In this document: positions 56,156-64,000 of the stretch, piece after piece | How the letters are laid out: each line of letters begins with the position of its first letter | How positions within the stretch are numbered: the first letter of the stretch is position 1 | Assembly: GCA_963575645.1 (NCBI GenBank) | Contig: OY754472.1 | Location: forward strand, 4,464,001 to 4,528,000 | Direction: 5' to 3' | Origin: Xanthostigma xanthostigma | Lineage: Eukaryota; Arthropoda; Insecta; Raphidioptera; Raphidiidae | DNA length: 64,000 bases | Made by a program: the position numbers and the translations under genes | The notes under the pieces: generated by a model | The model's input: the letters and a program-made list of their open reading frames with translations, nothing else | Told to the model about the DNA's origin: nothing | Databases searched by the model: none

Positions 56156-56163
56156 GGTATGAA

Positions 56164-56869
56164 CAGGGCTCGATCCAGCTATTTCGCCGCTCCGGGCAAA
56201 ATAATATTTGCCGCTTTTTACCCATGCGTTGTTCCATAGATGGTGTAATTTTTGAAGTGAAAACTTCTTTAGCGACGTTGTACACTTTTTTTGTAATGGG
56301 TAAAAAATGTTAAACTCGCGTCAGATCGTCAGATCGAAAATTTGTATAGAACGTTAGACATCTAGCGTTGAAATAACGTACATAAAAATGCAATCTATGA
56401 TACAAACCATTTTGATCGAAAATTCGTAAGACGTTAGTATATTCAAGTTTTAATTTTCGCCGGCACTCCCGGAGTACAAAGGGGTTTTTTTGAAGTGAAA
56501 ACTTCTTTAGCGGCGTTGTACACTTTTTTTGTAATGGGTAAAAAATGTTAAACTCGCGTCAGATCGTCACACCTGATCGTACCCAGTTCTTACTCACTAA
56601 GGTTTGAGTGTATATTTTTATACAACGTTAGACATCTAGCGTTGAAATAACGTACATAAAAATGCAATCTATGATACAAACCATTTTGATCGAAAATTCG
56701 TAAGACGTTAATATTCAAGTTTTCACTTCAGCCGGCACTCCCGGAGTGCAAAGGGATTTTTTTTTGTTTAACCATCTTTCAAATTTTAGCCGCCGACGCC
56801 GCGCCGTCCTCAATTTTGCCGCCCCGGGCAGTTGCCCGGTTTGCCCCCCCCCCCCTAGATCGGGCCATG
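56164..56869. mobile_element. hAT element, 706 bp, with internal tandem duplication
   Basis: Begins CAGGGCTCGATCCAGCT and ends in the inverted CTAGATCGGGCCATG. GGTATGAA flanks both sides (56,156-56,163 and 56,870-56,877). Inside, a block of about 240 bp (gaagtgaaaacttctttagc to ggcactcccggagt) is tandemly duplicated (56,252-56,484 and 56,491-56,755). No transposase. Confidence 0.9.
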
Positions 56870-57530
56870 GGTATGAAGAAAAAGCATTAATTAAGGAAGC
56901 ATACGTCGTCGTCACACGTTGAGAACAAGGAGGATGATGCAGCATCACTACTGTTCAGATGTTTAGGATACCAGCGACTGCAAGAGGTGTGTTTATAGTT
57001 TCTTTCAATAATATTGATGTACCACGTCACAGATTGACTGCTCTCAAGTTACTTTACCACCCGATTCTCGTCATCGCGTCGACCTGAAATCAGTCATTTT
57101 ACGACCTGTTTACATGTATGAAAAGCAGCTATTTTTTAACCGACTTCAAAAAAGGAGGAGGTTATTTATGTTAGACTGTATTTTTTTTTTGATCTGTCTT
57201 CGCCTCCTTCAAAAAAGTGTCTCTAGAAAGCGTAAAATGACAAAGATTTTAGGTGTATTTTATGTACGCTTTTTAGGGACCCTTTTATGAAGGAGGTTCA
57301 TTTTTTCTTTTTAAGCTTTTTTATAGGGGGTAGGGCAAACGTATATTTTTCCTTTCGATTCGAATAGTACAAAATGAAGAATATATTTGTTGAAATATTT
57401 TTTAAATCTTTTTCACTATTATAGTTTTATTCTTATTAGAAAATTTGTAATAATTGACTCGATTAAAAAATAAGAACAATGTTGTACTCGTAAATGTTGG
57501 TTGATAAAGGAAAGTTTTTTTTCAGAAGGA

Positions 57531-57670
57531 TGTGGTCAGTGGGGTTGGAGCTGCGTCATACATTTTTGTTTGTATCTAGATTCAGGAGTATAACCGAAGA
57601 GGTTTGGAGTAGATTTACGCCATTCTTGCACTAGATGTTCGTTTATATAACAGGAGAACAGAAAATATTA
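57531..57670 (+). repeat. Local unit copy 6
   Basis: Contains gctgcgtcatacatttttgt, cgccattcttgcactagatg and tcgtttatataacaggagaa. More diverged than copies 2-5. Confidence 0.6.
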
Positions 57671-58485
57671 AAATTAGCAAGTAAAATTCACTAGGCTTTG
57701 CTATTATTAATGCCATTTTTTTATTCTTTGAAGTACATAACTGAAATTTTACACCAAGAATAATAAAGGTACACTCGAGAACCTTAAATGGCCATTTTTT
57801 TATTTTTTTCATATTTTACCATAGATATTCGTCAACAAAGAACCTCATTTTTGTGCACTTACAAATCATTTATGTTATGCGAATAAATTAAAAAAAAAAT
57901 TGAAAAGAAGTTTGACCCTGCAGGTCATCCCTGTTATTTTCGAGTTCAAAACACTCAAAAATATATTAAATATAGCAAGAAGTTTATTTTTTAGCTCTTC
58001 GAGCTCAAAAAAAAAACACTTTGTTACGAAATTTTCGTTCACGATATCTCATGAACAAATGAACCGATTTTGATGCGATTTGCGGCAGTCGGCGAAATTT
58101 TTTAACCTAAAAAAGTAGTTTATTACAGAAAAATCGATCTCATAGGAATTTTACGAGTAATTTGAAAAAAACACTTTTTTACGATTTTTTCGTTCACGGT
58201 ATCTCGTGAACAAATGAACCGATTTTGATGCGGTTTGCGGAAATTGACGCAGTTTGTTAAGGAGAAGAGCTGATTAGATTTTGGAAACAATCGGTTTAGT
58301 AGTTTAGAAAATATTTTACAAAAACATATTTTTAAAAATTTTTGAAACATGTTTTTTTAAGATTACTCAAATTTTTTTTAGCCGAATCATTTCAAATTTT
58401 CAGGAAGTCTAAGTTCACCAAGATCACGTTAGATGCCGCAAACCGCGTTTCAGTCGGACACTCCGTTCAAAAGATATAAAAGGTT

Positions 58486-58492
<7 letters not shown>

Positions 58493-58518
<26 letters not shown>

Positions 58519-58520
58519 AT
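58493..58520. repeat. (CA)n microsatellite
   Basis: A run of about 12 CA units follows tacatacata. Confidence 0.9.
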
Positions 58521-58980
58521 AGCCCTACGGACATCATCGTTTCAAAATAGTTTCAATAGCTTCCTAGGACCTCAAAACGTCGAGATCTGGCAAAAACTCG
58601 ATTTTCGAAAATCGGGGTGAAACCAATAACTTCCCGATTTTTGAAAAACAAATTTTTTTTTTTATTTTTATAGCGGGAAGTTAAAAATAAATCTTTACCA
58701 CCCTACTATGTACTTTTATCTTTTACCAAAAAAAAAATCAATTGTGTAACTTCTACCATTTGATTATAATACAAATAACAAAATTCTATGTTTTCCGAAA
58801 AATTCGTATCTAACTTGCAAGTTTTTGCACGAGGTGGTGGTGTCAACTAGCGATCAGACTAACAATTTCGACTCATTACACAAATGAGTGGAACGGCTGA
58901 TTGATTGATAGTTGCGGGGAATGAGATTAAATAATTTAATTGTTTCCAAACGGTTCGAGTTTGCTAAGAAATTAATAACA

Positions 58981-59125
58981 CGGAGGTGGTGGCGGTGGTG
59001 TAGATTCATTTTTGGCTGTGTTTAGTCTTAGGAGTTCAGCACCTTACAGAAGTCTAGTCTATTGTTGCATCCATTCATGTACTAAGGTGTCTGTTTGAAT
59101 ATTAAGAGAGCAGAAGTTGGGGTAG
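58981..59125 (+). repeat. Local unit copy 7
   Basis: Contains ggtggcggtggtgtagattc, agtcttaggagttcagcacc, aaggtgtctgtttgaatatt and gagagcagaa. This is the last copy; none was seen beyond it. Confidence 0.65.
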
Positions 59126-59399
59126 AAATTGCAAGAGCTTCGATTATTACGTCACAATATTTTCTGAAAACTAATCTATTTAAGAAATCAATAAAGAAAG
59201 TACACAGAAGGAAAACGTTGGTGACATTTATCAATTATGGAATAATAAAATTACAAACACATTGAATGCAAACAACATGTTGAATAATTGATACTAAAAA
59301 CATTGACGTAAGTATTATTACCAAGAAGTAGAAACCTTTTTATTAAGACTTAGGTGTGTATAAGTCTACCCTTATAATAAAAATACTTTTAAATGCCGA

Positions 59400-59535
59400 A
59401 AACACCCGTATCCGAAAGGTGTCCAACGGGACCCTATTACTAAGCCTCCGCTGTCCGTCTGTCTGCGGGCTGTATCTCATGTACAGGCGATGCTCGGCGT
59501 TTTCACAAAACATTTACGGCGCGCTACTTTAGTTT
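59400..59535 (+). mobile_element. RTE-type LINE 3' fragment
   Basis: gggaccctattactaagcct, ccgctgtccgtctgtctg and gggctgtatctcatg are typical of the 3' region of RTE elements. Truncated. Confidence 0.6.
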
Positions 59536-59540
59536 TTACC

Positions 59541-59815
59541 ATTCCAACCCACAAGTGGGGAATGGTAGTAGTTCAGGTCAAAAATCAATTTTCAAAATTT
59601 TACAATATTTTTTCGTTTTGAGGTCCCCCGATATCAAAAATTTATTTGGTATATTATATCAACTGTCAATATTTTTAAAATTGGAATGCGATTCCGTCGC
59701 CCAATTGGCTAGAATTTTTTTTACCATTCCAACTCTCCAAATGGGGAATAGTACTAATTGAGGTCATAATTCACATTTCAAAATTTTTAAGTATTTTTTC
59801 GTTTTGAGTGTATTC
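59541..59815 (+). repeat. Two direct copies of a ~95-bp block
   Basis: ttaccattccaac, tggggaat.gta, ttcaaaattttacaatattt and tttcgttttgag occur at 59,536-59,640 and again, slightly changed, at 59,722-59,815. Confidence 0.75.
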
Positions 59816-60169
59816 ATGGGATAATCAGTTAGGTTTCTGCAGGCTAAATAAAATATAACACATGTAATTTGGGGTATATTCATTTCTTTTAAAAAGAATA
59901 AAGATGTCTGTCATAATTTTAATTATAGGAATTTGAATGTGTGTTTAATGGTGCTATTATGTATGGTCAATGTAAAAATTTACAGTGTTGTTAATTTTTT
60001 GTCACTTTATAACAAAAACAGTGCATAAGTTAAAGTGAGACAGAAATTTAATAGCGCTGTTAATTATAACCATATTATATCTATTAAGTAACTATAATAT
60101 GAATCATTGCCTATCTACTCAAGAATGTCAAGTTTTCAGTTGTACGTTTTTAAGTGCATTAATATAATT

Positions 60170-60415
60170 TTAAGCAAACTTTTTGATAACGTAGTTGGCA
60201 TAAACTTCAATACCCTTCCACGTTTCTGTTACAGTGGGTTGAATTTTGCTTGGCGGCAGATCAAATCCAGCTGAACCTCCGCCCGGAAGTTCGATTGTGT
60301 AAGACAATTGAACACCAGCGACGCCTTTAAACCAATCGTCACTTCCTCCGGCTGCAGCGTACAGTACATTTGTTGAGCTTCCAACTGTGTATTTATTTCC
60401 AAGAGCTTTGTTGAC
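60170..60415 (-). CDS. Zinc carboxypeptidase (M14A, B-like), last exon
   Basis: Eighty-one codons from GTC AAC to the stop TAA at 60,170, after an acceptor TTTTTTAG at 60,416. It carries the substrate-contact Tyr (LYAAAGGSDDW, Tyr248 of bovine carboxypeptidase A), the specificity residue Asp at the 255 position (codon 60,340-60,338), and the catalytic Glu of YTIELPGGG (Glu270). It ends with the usual C-terminal helix (VTETWKGIEVYANYVIKKF). Asp255 is the hallmark of carboxypeptidase B, which removes Lys/Arg; carboxypeptidase A has Ile there. Phase 0 joins it to the exon at 60,855. Confidence 0.93.
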   Translation of the reverse strand, partial: VNKALGNKYTVGSSTNVLYAAAGGSDDWFKGVAGVQLSYTIELPGGGSAGFDLPPSKIQPTVTETWKGIEVYANYVIKKFA

Positions 60416-60462
60416 CTAAAAAATGAAATGTGTCTATATAACAAAAGTCCACAGAAAGACCT

Positions 60463-60663
60463 CATGAAATTTAATAATCTTGCTGGTAGATTGTATTTCC
60501 GGGGGATGTAACGGACATCGAAGCATGTCGCTACTGTTCGGAGACTCCTGAAACATCGAAGCATTCACTCTTCAACTGTGAAGCAGTCATGAGGCGAAGA
60601 CTCCGTCACCTCAACAATCCATTCCCATCGCCTGGACAGCTGCCTCTCGCCGAGACACGGTAA
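60463..60663 (+). pseudogene. LINE ORF2 C-terminus with CCHC motif, in a carboxypeptidase intron
   Basis: Antisense to the carboxypeptidase gene. The frame ends ACRYCSETPETSKHSLFNC, a Cys-x2-Cys...His-x4-Cys motif typical of the extreme C-terminus of Jockey/R1/CR1-type non-LTR retrotransposons, then 26 residues and a TAA at 60,661. The 5' part of the LINE is absent. The following 85 bp are its 3' UTR and match the SINE body at 22,885-22,750. Confidence 0.8.
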
Positions 60664-60750
60664 TTCCTGTACCGGCCATCTTGTTGAGGTTTTCCATAGT
60701 TTCCCTCAATAATTCCAGAGAAATATCGAGATGGTTTCTTATTTTTTTAT
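60664..60750 (+). mobile_element. LINE 3' UTR shared with the SINE
   Basis: ttcctgtaccggccatcttg, gaggttttccatagtttccc and aatatcgagatggttt match, in the same sense, the SINE body at 22,530-22,937 and the fragment at 46,160. The copy stops at a T-run, so the terminal (ATT)n part is missing here. Confidence 0.8.
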
Positions 60751-60854
60751 TTGCCTACAGATTCGGAACAACACCGGCCGCGAAAGTCTACATACTTGGA
60801 TATATATTTTATGATCGCTAAAGTGAGATAGGAATATGTCTTGTGAAAGATTAC

Positions 60855-61166
60855 CTCCAAACCAAGTGAGTGTAGTTCATCAGAATCGCTTGGCAAAGCA
60901 GAAGTGTATCCCCATGGGTACAGAAGGTAGTTTCCATAGCTGTGGAAAGTTAAGTAAAGTTTCACTTGATTTTTAACTTTGAGACCAAAGTCGCGAATTG
61001 CTCTGGTTTCTGCTTCGGAAAACGCGTTCGGACCAGCATACGTTTCAGAGCATGGGTTTGAACTAGCACCGATCTCCCTCCAATGGAAGTCGAAATTGCG
61101 GTTACCGTCGGTACCAATGCAAGATACGCCACTCACTTTCGAGCGAGTTTTTCTCCAAAAACGGTC
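60855..61166 (-). CDS. Zinc carboxypeptidase, exon with Arg145 and zinc ligand His196
   Basis: 104 codons between acceptor CTTTTAG (61,167) and donor GAG followed by GTAATC (60,854). It starts DRFWRKTRSK, then GTDGNRNFDFHW (Asn144-Arg145, which bind the substrate carboxylate), SNPCSETYAG (a conserved Cys) and YLTFHSYGNYLLYPWGY, whose His is the third zinc ligand (His196). Phase 0 at both ends. The residues are unbroken, so the exon looks functional. Confidence 0.95.
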
Positions 61167-61332
61167 CTAAAAGAATTTAATTCATTAACATTTCTCATTA
61201 CCTCTTGTAAATTGGTTAAAGAGAAACTACCTCAAGATAAAGATTGCAGTGGAGTTTGGATTCCAGCGTTTTTGGGAGTTAGAGCTCTCAGAAAATATCC
61301 TATTATCTATTATCGTAAATTATGACTCTTAC

Positions 61333-61638
61333 ATTTGTGAATGTGTATTCATACCCATCAGGGTTCAAAACCGGCAAAATGTACCAGTCTAATTTGTTGA
61401 TGAGATTACTATTGGCTTTGTTTTCAACCAGTTGCTGGATTGTATAGAGTGCCATGGCCGGTGCGATCCATTCGCGGGCATGAATTCCTGCATCTACCAG
61501 AATAGCTGGACGATTGCCATTGCCTCCGGTGGAGATCTTAAGTACGTTCATGTTGCGACCTTCGTATGATTTCCCGATGGTGATTACAGATGTGACCGAT
61601 GGGTATTTGGCTGCCAAATCGGCGAGATATGCATTTAT
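61333..61638 (-). CDS. Zinc carboxypeptidase, exon with HxxE zinc ligands
   Basis: 102 codons between acceptor TTCCACACAG (61,639) and donor AAT followed by GTAAGA (61,332). It begins INAYLADLAAKYPSV, has SYEGRNMNVLKI, then DAGIHAREW with the first two zinc ligands (His69, Glu72), and LPVLNPDGYEYTFTN at its end. The cut between propeptide and mature enzyme lies at or just before the start of this exon. Phase 0 at both ends. Confidence 0.95.
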
Positions 61639-61745
61639 CTGTGTGGAAAAAGTATTATCGATAAATAACTATCTAGTTCAAAAATCCAACTAACTCAGAA
61701 ATACCGTCAAGAGAGAGGGTCTTTGCTTAGCTTATTTTTGATGGG

Positions 61746-61806
61746 GCTTCTAGATGGTGATTACGTCGGCAATATTTATTTGCCGACGTAATCACCATCT
61801 AGAAGC
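61746..61806. repeat. Perfect 27-bp-arm hairpin in a carboxypeptidase intron
   Basis: gcttctagatggtgattacg with tcggcaa pairs exactly with 61,780-61,806 around a 7-nt loop. Probably a tiny foldback insertion. It is transcribed if the gene is, so it would form an RNA hairpin. Confidence 0.9.
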
Positions 61807-62450
61807 TTTCTGCTTACGTAATACTTGAATGGCCCCTGATTTGTAATTATGGGGGGAAAAAAATTATAAGATATATTGTCAAGCTGAGTAAATGATTATT
61901 AGTTTTTAAAATAAAATTTAAAATTGAGTTCTTAAACAATGATAGGCATTATTTTAGCCTCGTTATCAAGCATACTGATGATTTATTCTCTTGTTTAAAG
62001 ATTGTATTGTTATGCTATCTAGTATCTACTATTATATCTAAAATATTTATCTGTTAAAAAAAATTTAATTTGTCGGTTTATTCGGGTATTGCATGAAACA
62101 GCTAAACTAGTTTACGAAACTTCACATAAGCTACAATTTATAGGTTACATTCTAAATATCATATTAGAATAATTATCATATTAGGAATTTTCGGAAAACA
62201 TTAAATGAAAAACGAGTTTATCTAGGGCAAGGAGTGGCAAACAGCGGCTCGCGAGTCACGTGTGACGATCTTCTGAAATATTAAAAGTTAAAACCACGAA
62301 GTCTATAACCAGGAGACCTAGCTTCCTATGTTTCGAGATGGGCCGTTTTCTGGAAAACGCGAGATGGCGCTGTTATCTTTACCTGGGAAAACTTTGGTTC
62401 TTTTCACCTGTTTTTGCCATAGTTACCAAAGTTGTTTAAAATATTTATGA

Positions 62451-62630
62451 GTCACTATAGGGAGCTTTGATTAAACTAAAATAAAATTGTGGGGCGCATT
62501 TAGTAGAAAACTCTCATTTGTTTGTGATTGGAATTCATATTTAGCTTTCGACTGTCTTCTTCGAGCATAATGTAACTATAAATGCCCCCCACGATTTTAT
62601 TTTAGTTTAATCAAAGCACTCTGTGATGAC
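62451..62630. mobile_element. MITE with ~48-bp inverted repeats, in a carboxypeptidase intron
   Basis: The arm agctttgattaaactaaaat, aaaat.gtggggcgcattta is mirrored by the right arm ending at ctttgattaaact in reverse. Noncoding interior of about 75 bp. No target duplication was fixed. Confidence 0.8.
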
Positions 62631-62698
62631 TAATATTATTTTTTTTACTTGCAACATTGAGAGAAAATAAGCGAAAGCATGTTAAAAATGATAAATAC

Positions 62699-62792
62699 CT
62701 CTGCATGTCTGTTATAAGCTGTAAAGGATATTCTGCCACCATTGAGCTTCAACGAACGATCATCTTGCTCCTCGCTTTCATACTTTATTGTT
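62699..62792 (-). CDS. Zinc carboxypeptidase, short exon at the end of the propeptide
   Basis: 94 nt between acceptor TTTTTACAG (62,793) and donor GAG followed by GTATTT (62,698). Joined in phase to the previous exon it reads GTIKYESEEQDDRSLKLNGG, then RISFTAYNRHAE. This is the linker from prodomain to catalytic domain; FTAYNRH leads into INAYLADLAAKYPS of the next exon, as in other insect M14A enzymes. Confidence 0.88.
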
Positions 62793-63556
62793 CTGTAAAA
62801 ATAAATGTGGATTTTATAGAGAGTCCTTTTGACAGTAGCCTAGTAAAATTAGGCGAAAAAAAGGTCAAGCTTCTAAATAAATAATATAATAAACAAAATG
62901 CGAAAAGTTCATTGCGAAATCAGTTAATATCTCGCTTTCTATTTGTTTTGCGCTAATTTTAATCACTATAAAAATTGTTGACCTAAAAATTCTCTATAAA
63001 AAAGGTTATTTACTAATTTTACGCACGACCAATAATTTTCGACATATTAAGTCGAGAAAGGATTTAATCAAAGATGAATTCAAAAGACAGTTGGTCGTAC
63101 GCCTGTCAGCTACGGTAGAACAGTTAATTTGAAAGTGAGTTCAATGATTAAAACAAAGTTTCTTTCTCGCTCCTCTTTTTGCAATGCAGCCCAGGGAAAC
63201 AAAAAGGTTGAACAATCTTGGTTTAAAGGAAATATCATTTCAATCCAAGTTGGGCAGGAAATCCTCTAATTATGTATCTATTAAATATGTATTTTATTTT
63301 ATTTTTATTTGAGGAAATAAATTTTGAATTGAATCGATCAGTTATTTTTCTAGCAGAATCTATTTAAATTCTACAATGCTCTTCTTACATCTTTATATAA
63401 CAAACTTCCTGACAATTATCGCAATATTAGCTCGAGTGCTTTCAAGAAAAACATTAGGGATCTTACTTCTTTCCATCAACGAATTTATTAACTTAAACTT
63501 TTGTTCATTGTCTTCGTTTAACTCCTCAACCTTCTTAAATTAACATATAGGCTTAC

Positions 63557-63766
63557 CCTTCAACGTCTTCAATGAGTACTTCATAAGAAATGTTGAAATT
63601 TGTCAGCATAGCTTTAAACAGGACATCGATGGCTCCAGGTGGAACCATGATATCAGCAAGACTAGCCATTTTGTTCACATTCCAAACATCGATTTCGGGA
63701 AGTTTCGTAATTGCGTTCATCGCATGCATTTTTTCATTTGTCAGGTGAACGCGATAAACTTTGTAT
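63557..63766 (-). CDS. Zinc carboxypeptidase, activation-peptide exon
   Basis: 210 nt between acceptor GAATTACAG (63,767) and donor GG followed by GTAAGC (63,556). It encodes YKVYRVHLTNEKMHAM, LPEIDVWNVNK and FNISYEVLIEDVE, the Propep_M14 fold that keeps the enzyme inactive until trypsin-type cleavage. It starts in the last base of a codon, so one more exon with the signal peptide and first residues must lie upstream. The last 234 bp of the window hold only repeat sequence, so that exon is outside. With the other four exons it gives 388 residues, against about 420-430 for the full family member. Confidence 0.93.
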
Positions 63767-63796
63767 CTGTAATTCAAAGTAGATATAGTTATATTA

Positions 63797-63860
63797 AACT
63801 AGCGACCCGATCTGACTTCGCCTGGATTTGTAGATTGCCTATTTTTGATGCAGTGCAGGG
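63797..63860 (-). mobile_element. Helitron-type 3' end in the carboxypeptidase intron
   Basis: In reverse it reads aatccaggcgaagtcagatc then gggtcgCTAG before a T. This is the terminus of another Helitron subfamily; the 5' end was not found. Confidence 0.5.
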
Positions 63861-63929
63861 GGATCCGCTTCAAGATGTAAACATCATGAGTGAGTTTAAA
63901 TGTGGCATCCCTTGATATTCCACTTATGG

Positions 63930-64000
63930 CAATATTCATCGAACGTAAGTAGTCATTTATTCATTTGTTCTTCAGGTAACTATTCCTCCGAATAAATAGC
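63930..64000 (+). repeat. Repeat V, copy cut by the window edge
   Basis: atggcaatattcatcgaacg, tagtcatttattcatttgtt and tcctccgaataaatagc match 27,430-27,510 and, in reverse, 30,345-30,405. Confidence 0.65.

Larger units (their letters stand above)
57128..58685. mobile_element. Large unclassified repeat, broken by local unit copy 6
   Basis: Begins tttttaaccgacttcaaaaa with ggaggaggtt and ends tagcgggaagttaaaaataa, a pair of ends I recognise from lepidopteran repeats without a firm class. Inside, ttcgttcacg then tatctc.tgaacaaatgaaccg occurs twice (58,034 and 58,190). Whether both ends belong to one element is uncertain because the unit copy lies between them. Confidence 0.45.

Noticed and set aside
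56715-56948. 77-codon frame across 56,715-56,948
   Set aside because: It reads through the hAT right end and its target duplication, including the C-run; transposon noise.
50845-59125. Unit array as a CRISPR array or simple satellite
   Set aside because: Units are long, diverged and separated by 0.6-2.1 kb of unrelated sequence in a eukaryotic genome.
62229-63224. A single 1-kb hAT element bounded by caaggagtggcaa and caatcttgg
   Set aside because: It would enclose a carboxypeptidase exon, and the flanking 8 bp do not match. The two hAT-like ends are probably separate fragments.

Overview
This window looks like AT-rich nuclear DNA from a moth or butterfly. The evidence is a chico-type insulin receptor substrate exon with a good splice donor, a spliced M14 digestive carboxypeptidase, and repeat families that I recognise as typical of Lepidoptera: Helitrons starting TCTATACTAATATA and ending CTAG, RTE-type LINE 3' ends, hAT MITEs, Tigger and mariner. 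No operon, CRISPR array, rRNA or prokaryotic feature was seen. Family names come from recognition, not from a search.

Only two host protein genes are supported, both on the minus strand. At 41,849-42,254 lies the first coding exon of an insulin receptor substrate (PH domain); the rest of the gene continues through an intron towards lower coordinates. At 60,170-63,766 lie five exons of a zinc carboxypeptidase that join in frame into 388 residues, lacking only the signal-peptide exon beyond the right edge. All catalytic residues are present and Asp at the position-255 equivalent points to carboxypeptidase B specificity.

Everything else is intergenic or intronic DNA dominated by mobile elements. 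0-13 kb: dispersed repeats, a mariner transposase remnant, Helitrons (one carrying a tRNA-Lys-like block) and a MITE nested in a Helitron. 14-15.5 kb: a mosaic of nested palindromes. 16-25 kb: hAT MITEs, a palindrome, and a SINE with tRNA-like heads whose body matches the 3' end of a LINE found in the carboxypeptidase gene. 25-40 kb: head-to-head Helitrons, hAT elements with exact 8-bp target duplications, and one hAT inserted inside another. 41-45.6 kb: the IRS exon, a Tigger deletion derivative and a possible upstream noncoding exon. 46-50 kb: repeat fragments. 50.8-59.1 kb: seven diverged copies of an unrecognised unit of about 130 bp, all on the plus strand and seen nowhere else in the window, plus a 211-bp palindrome and another hAT.

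The two genes have no visible functional link. The main interest lies in the local seven-copy unit, the palindrome mosaic, the LINE/SINE tail sharing, the tRNA-bearing Helitrons and the nested insertions, which give a relative order of events.
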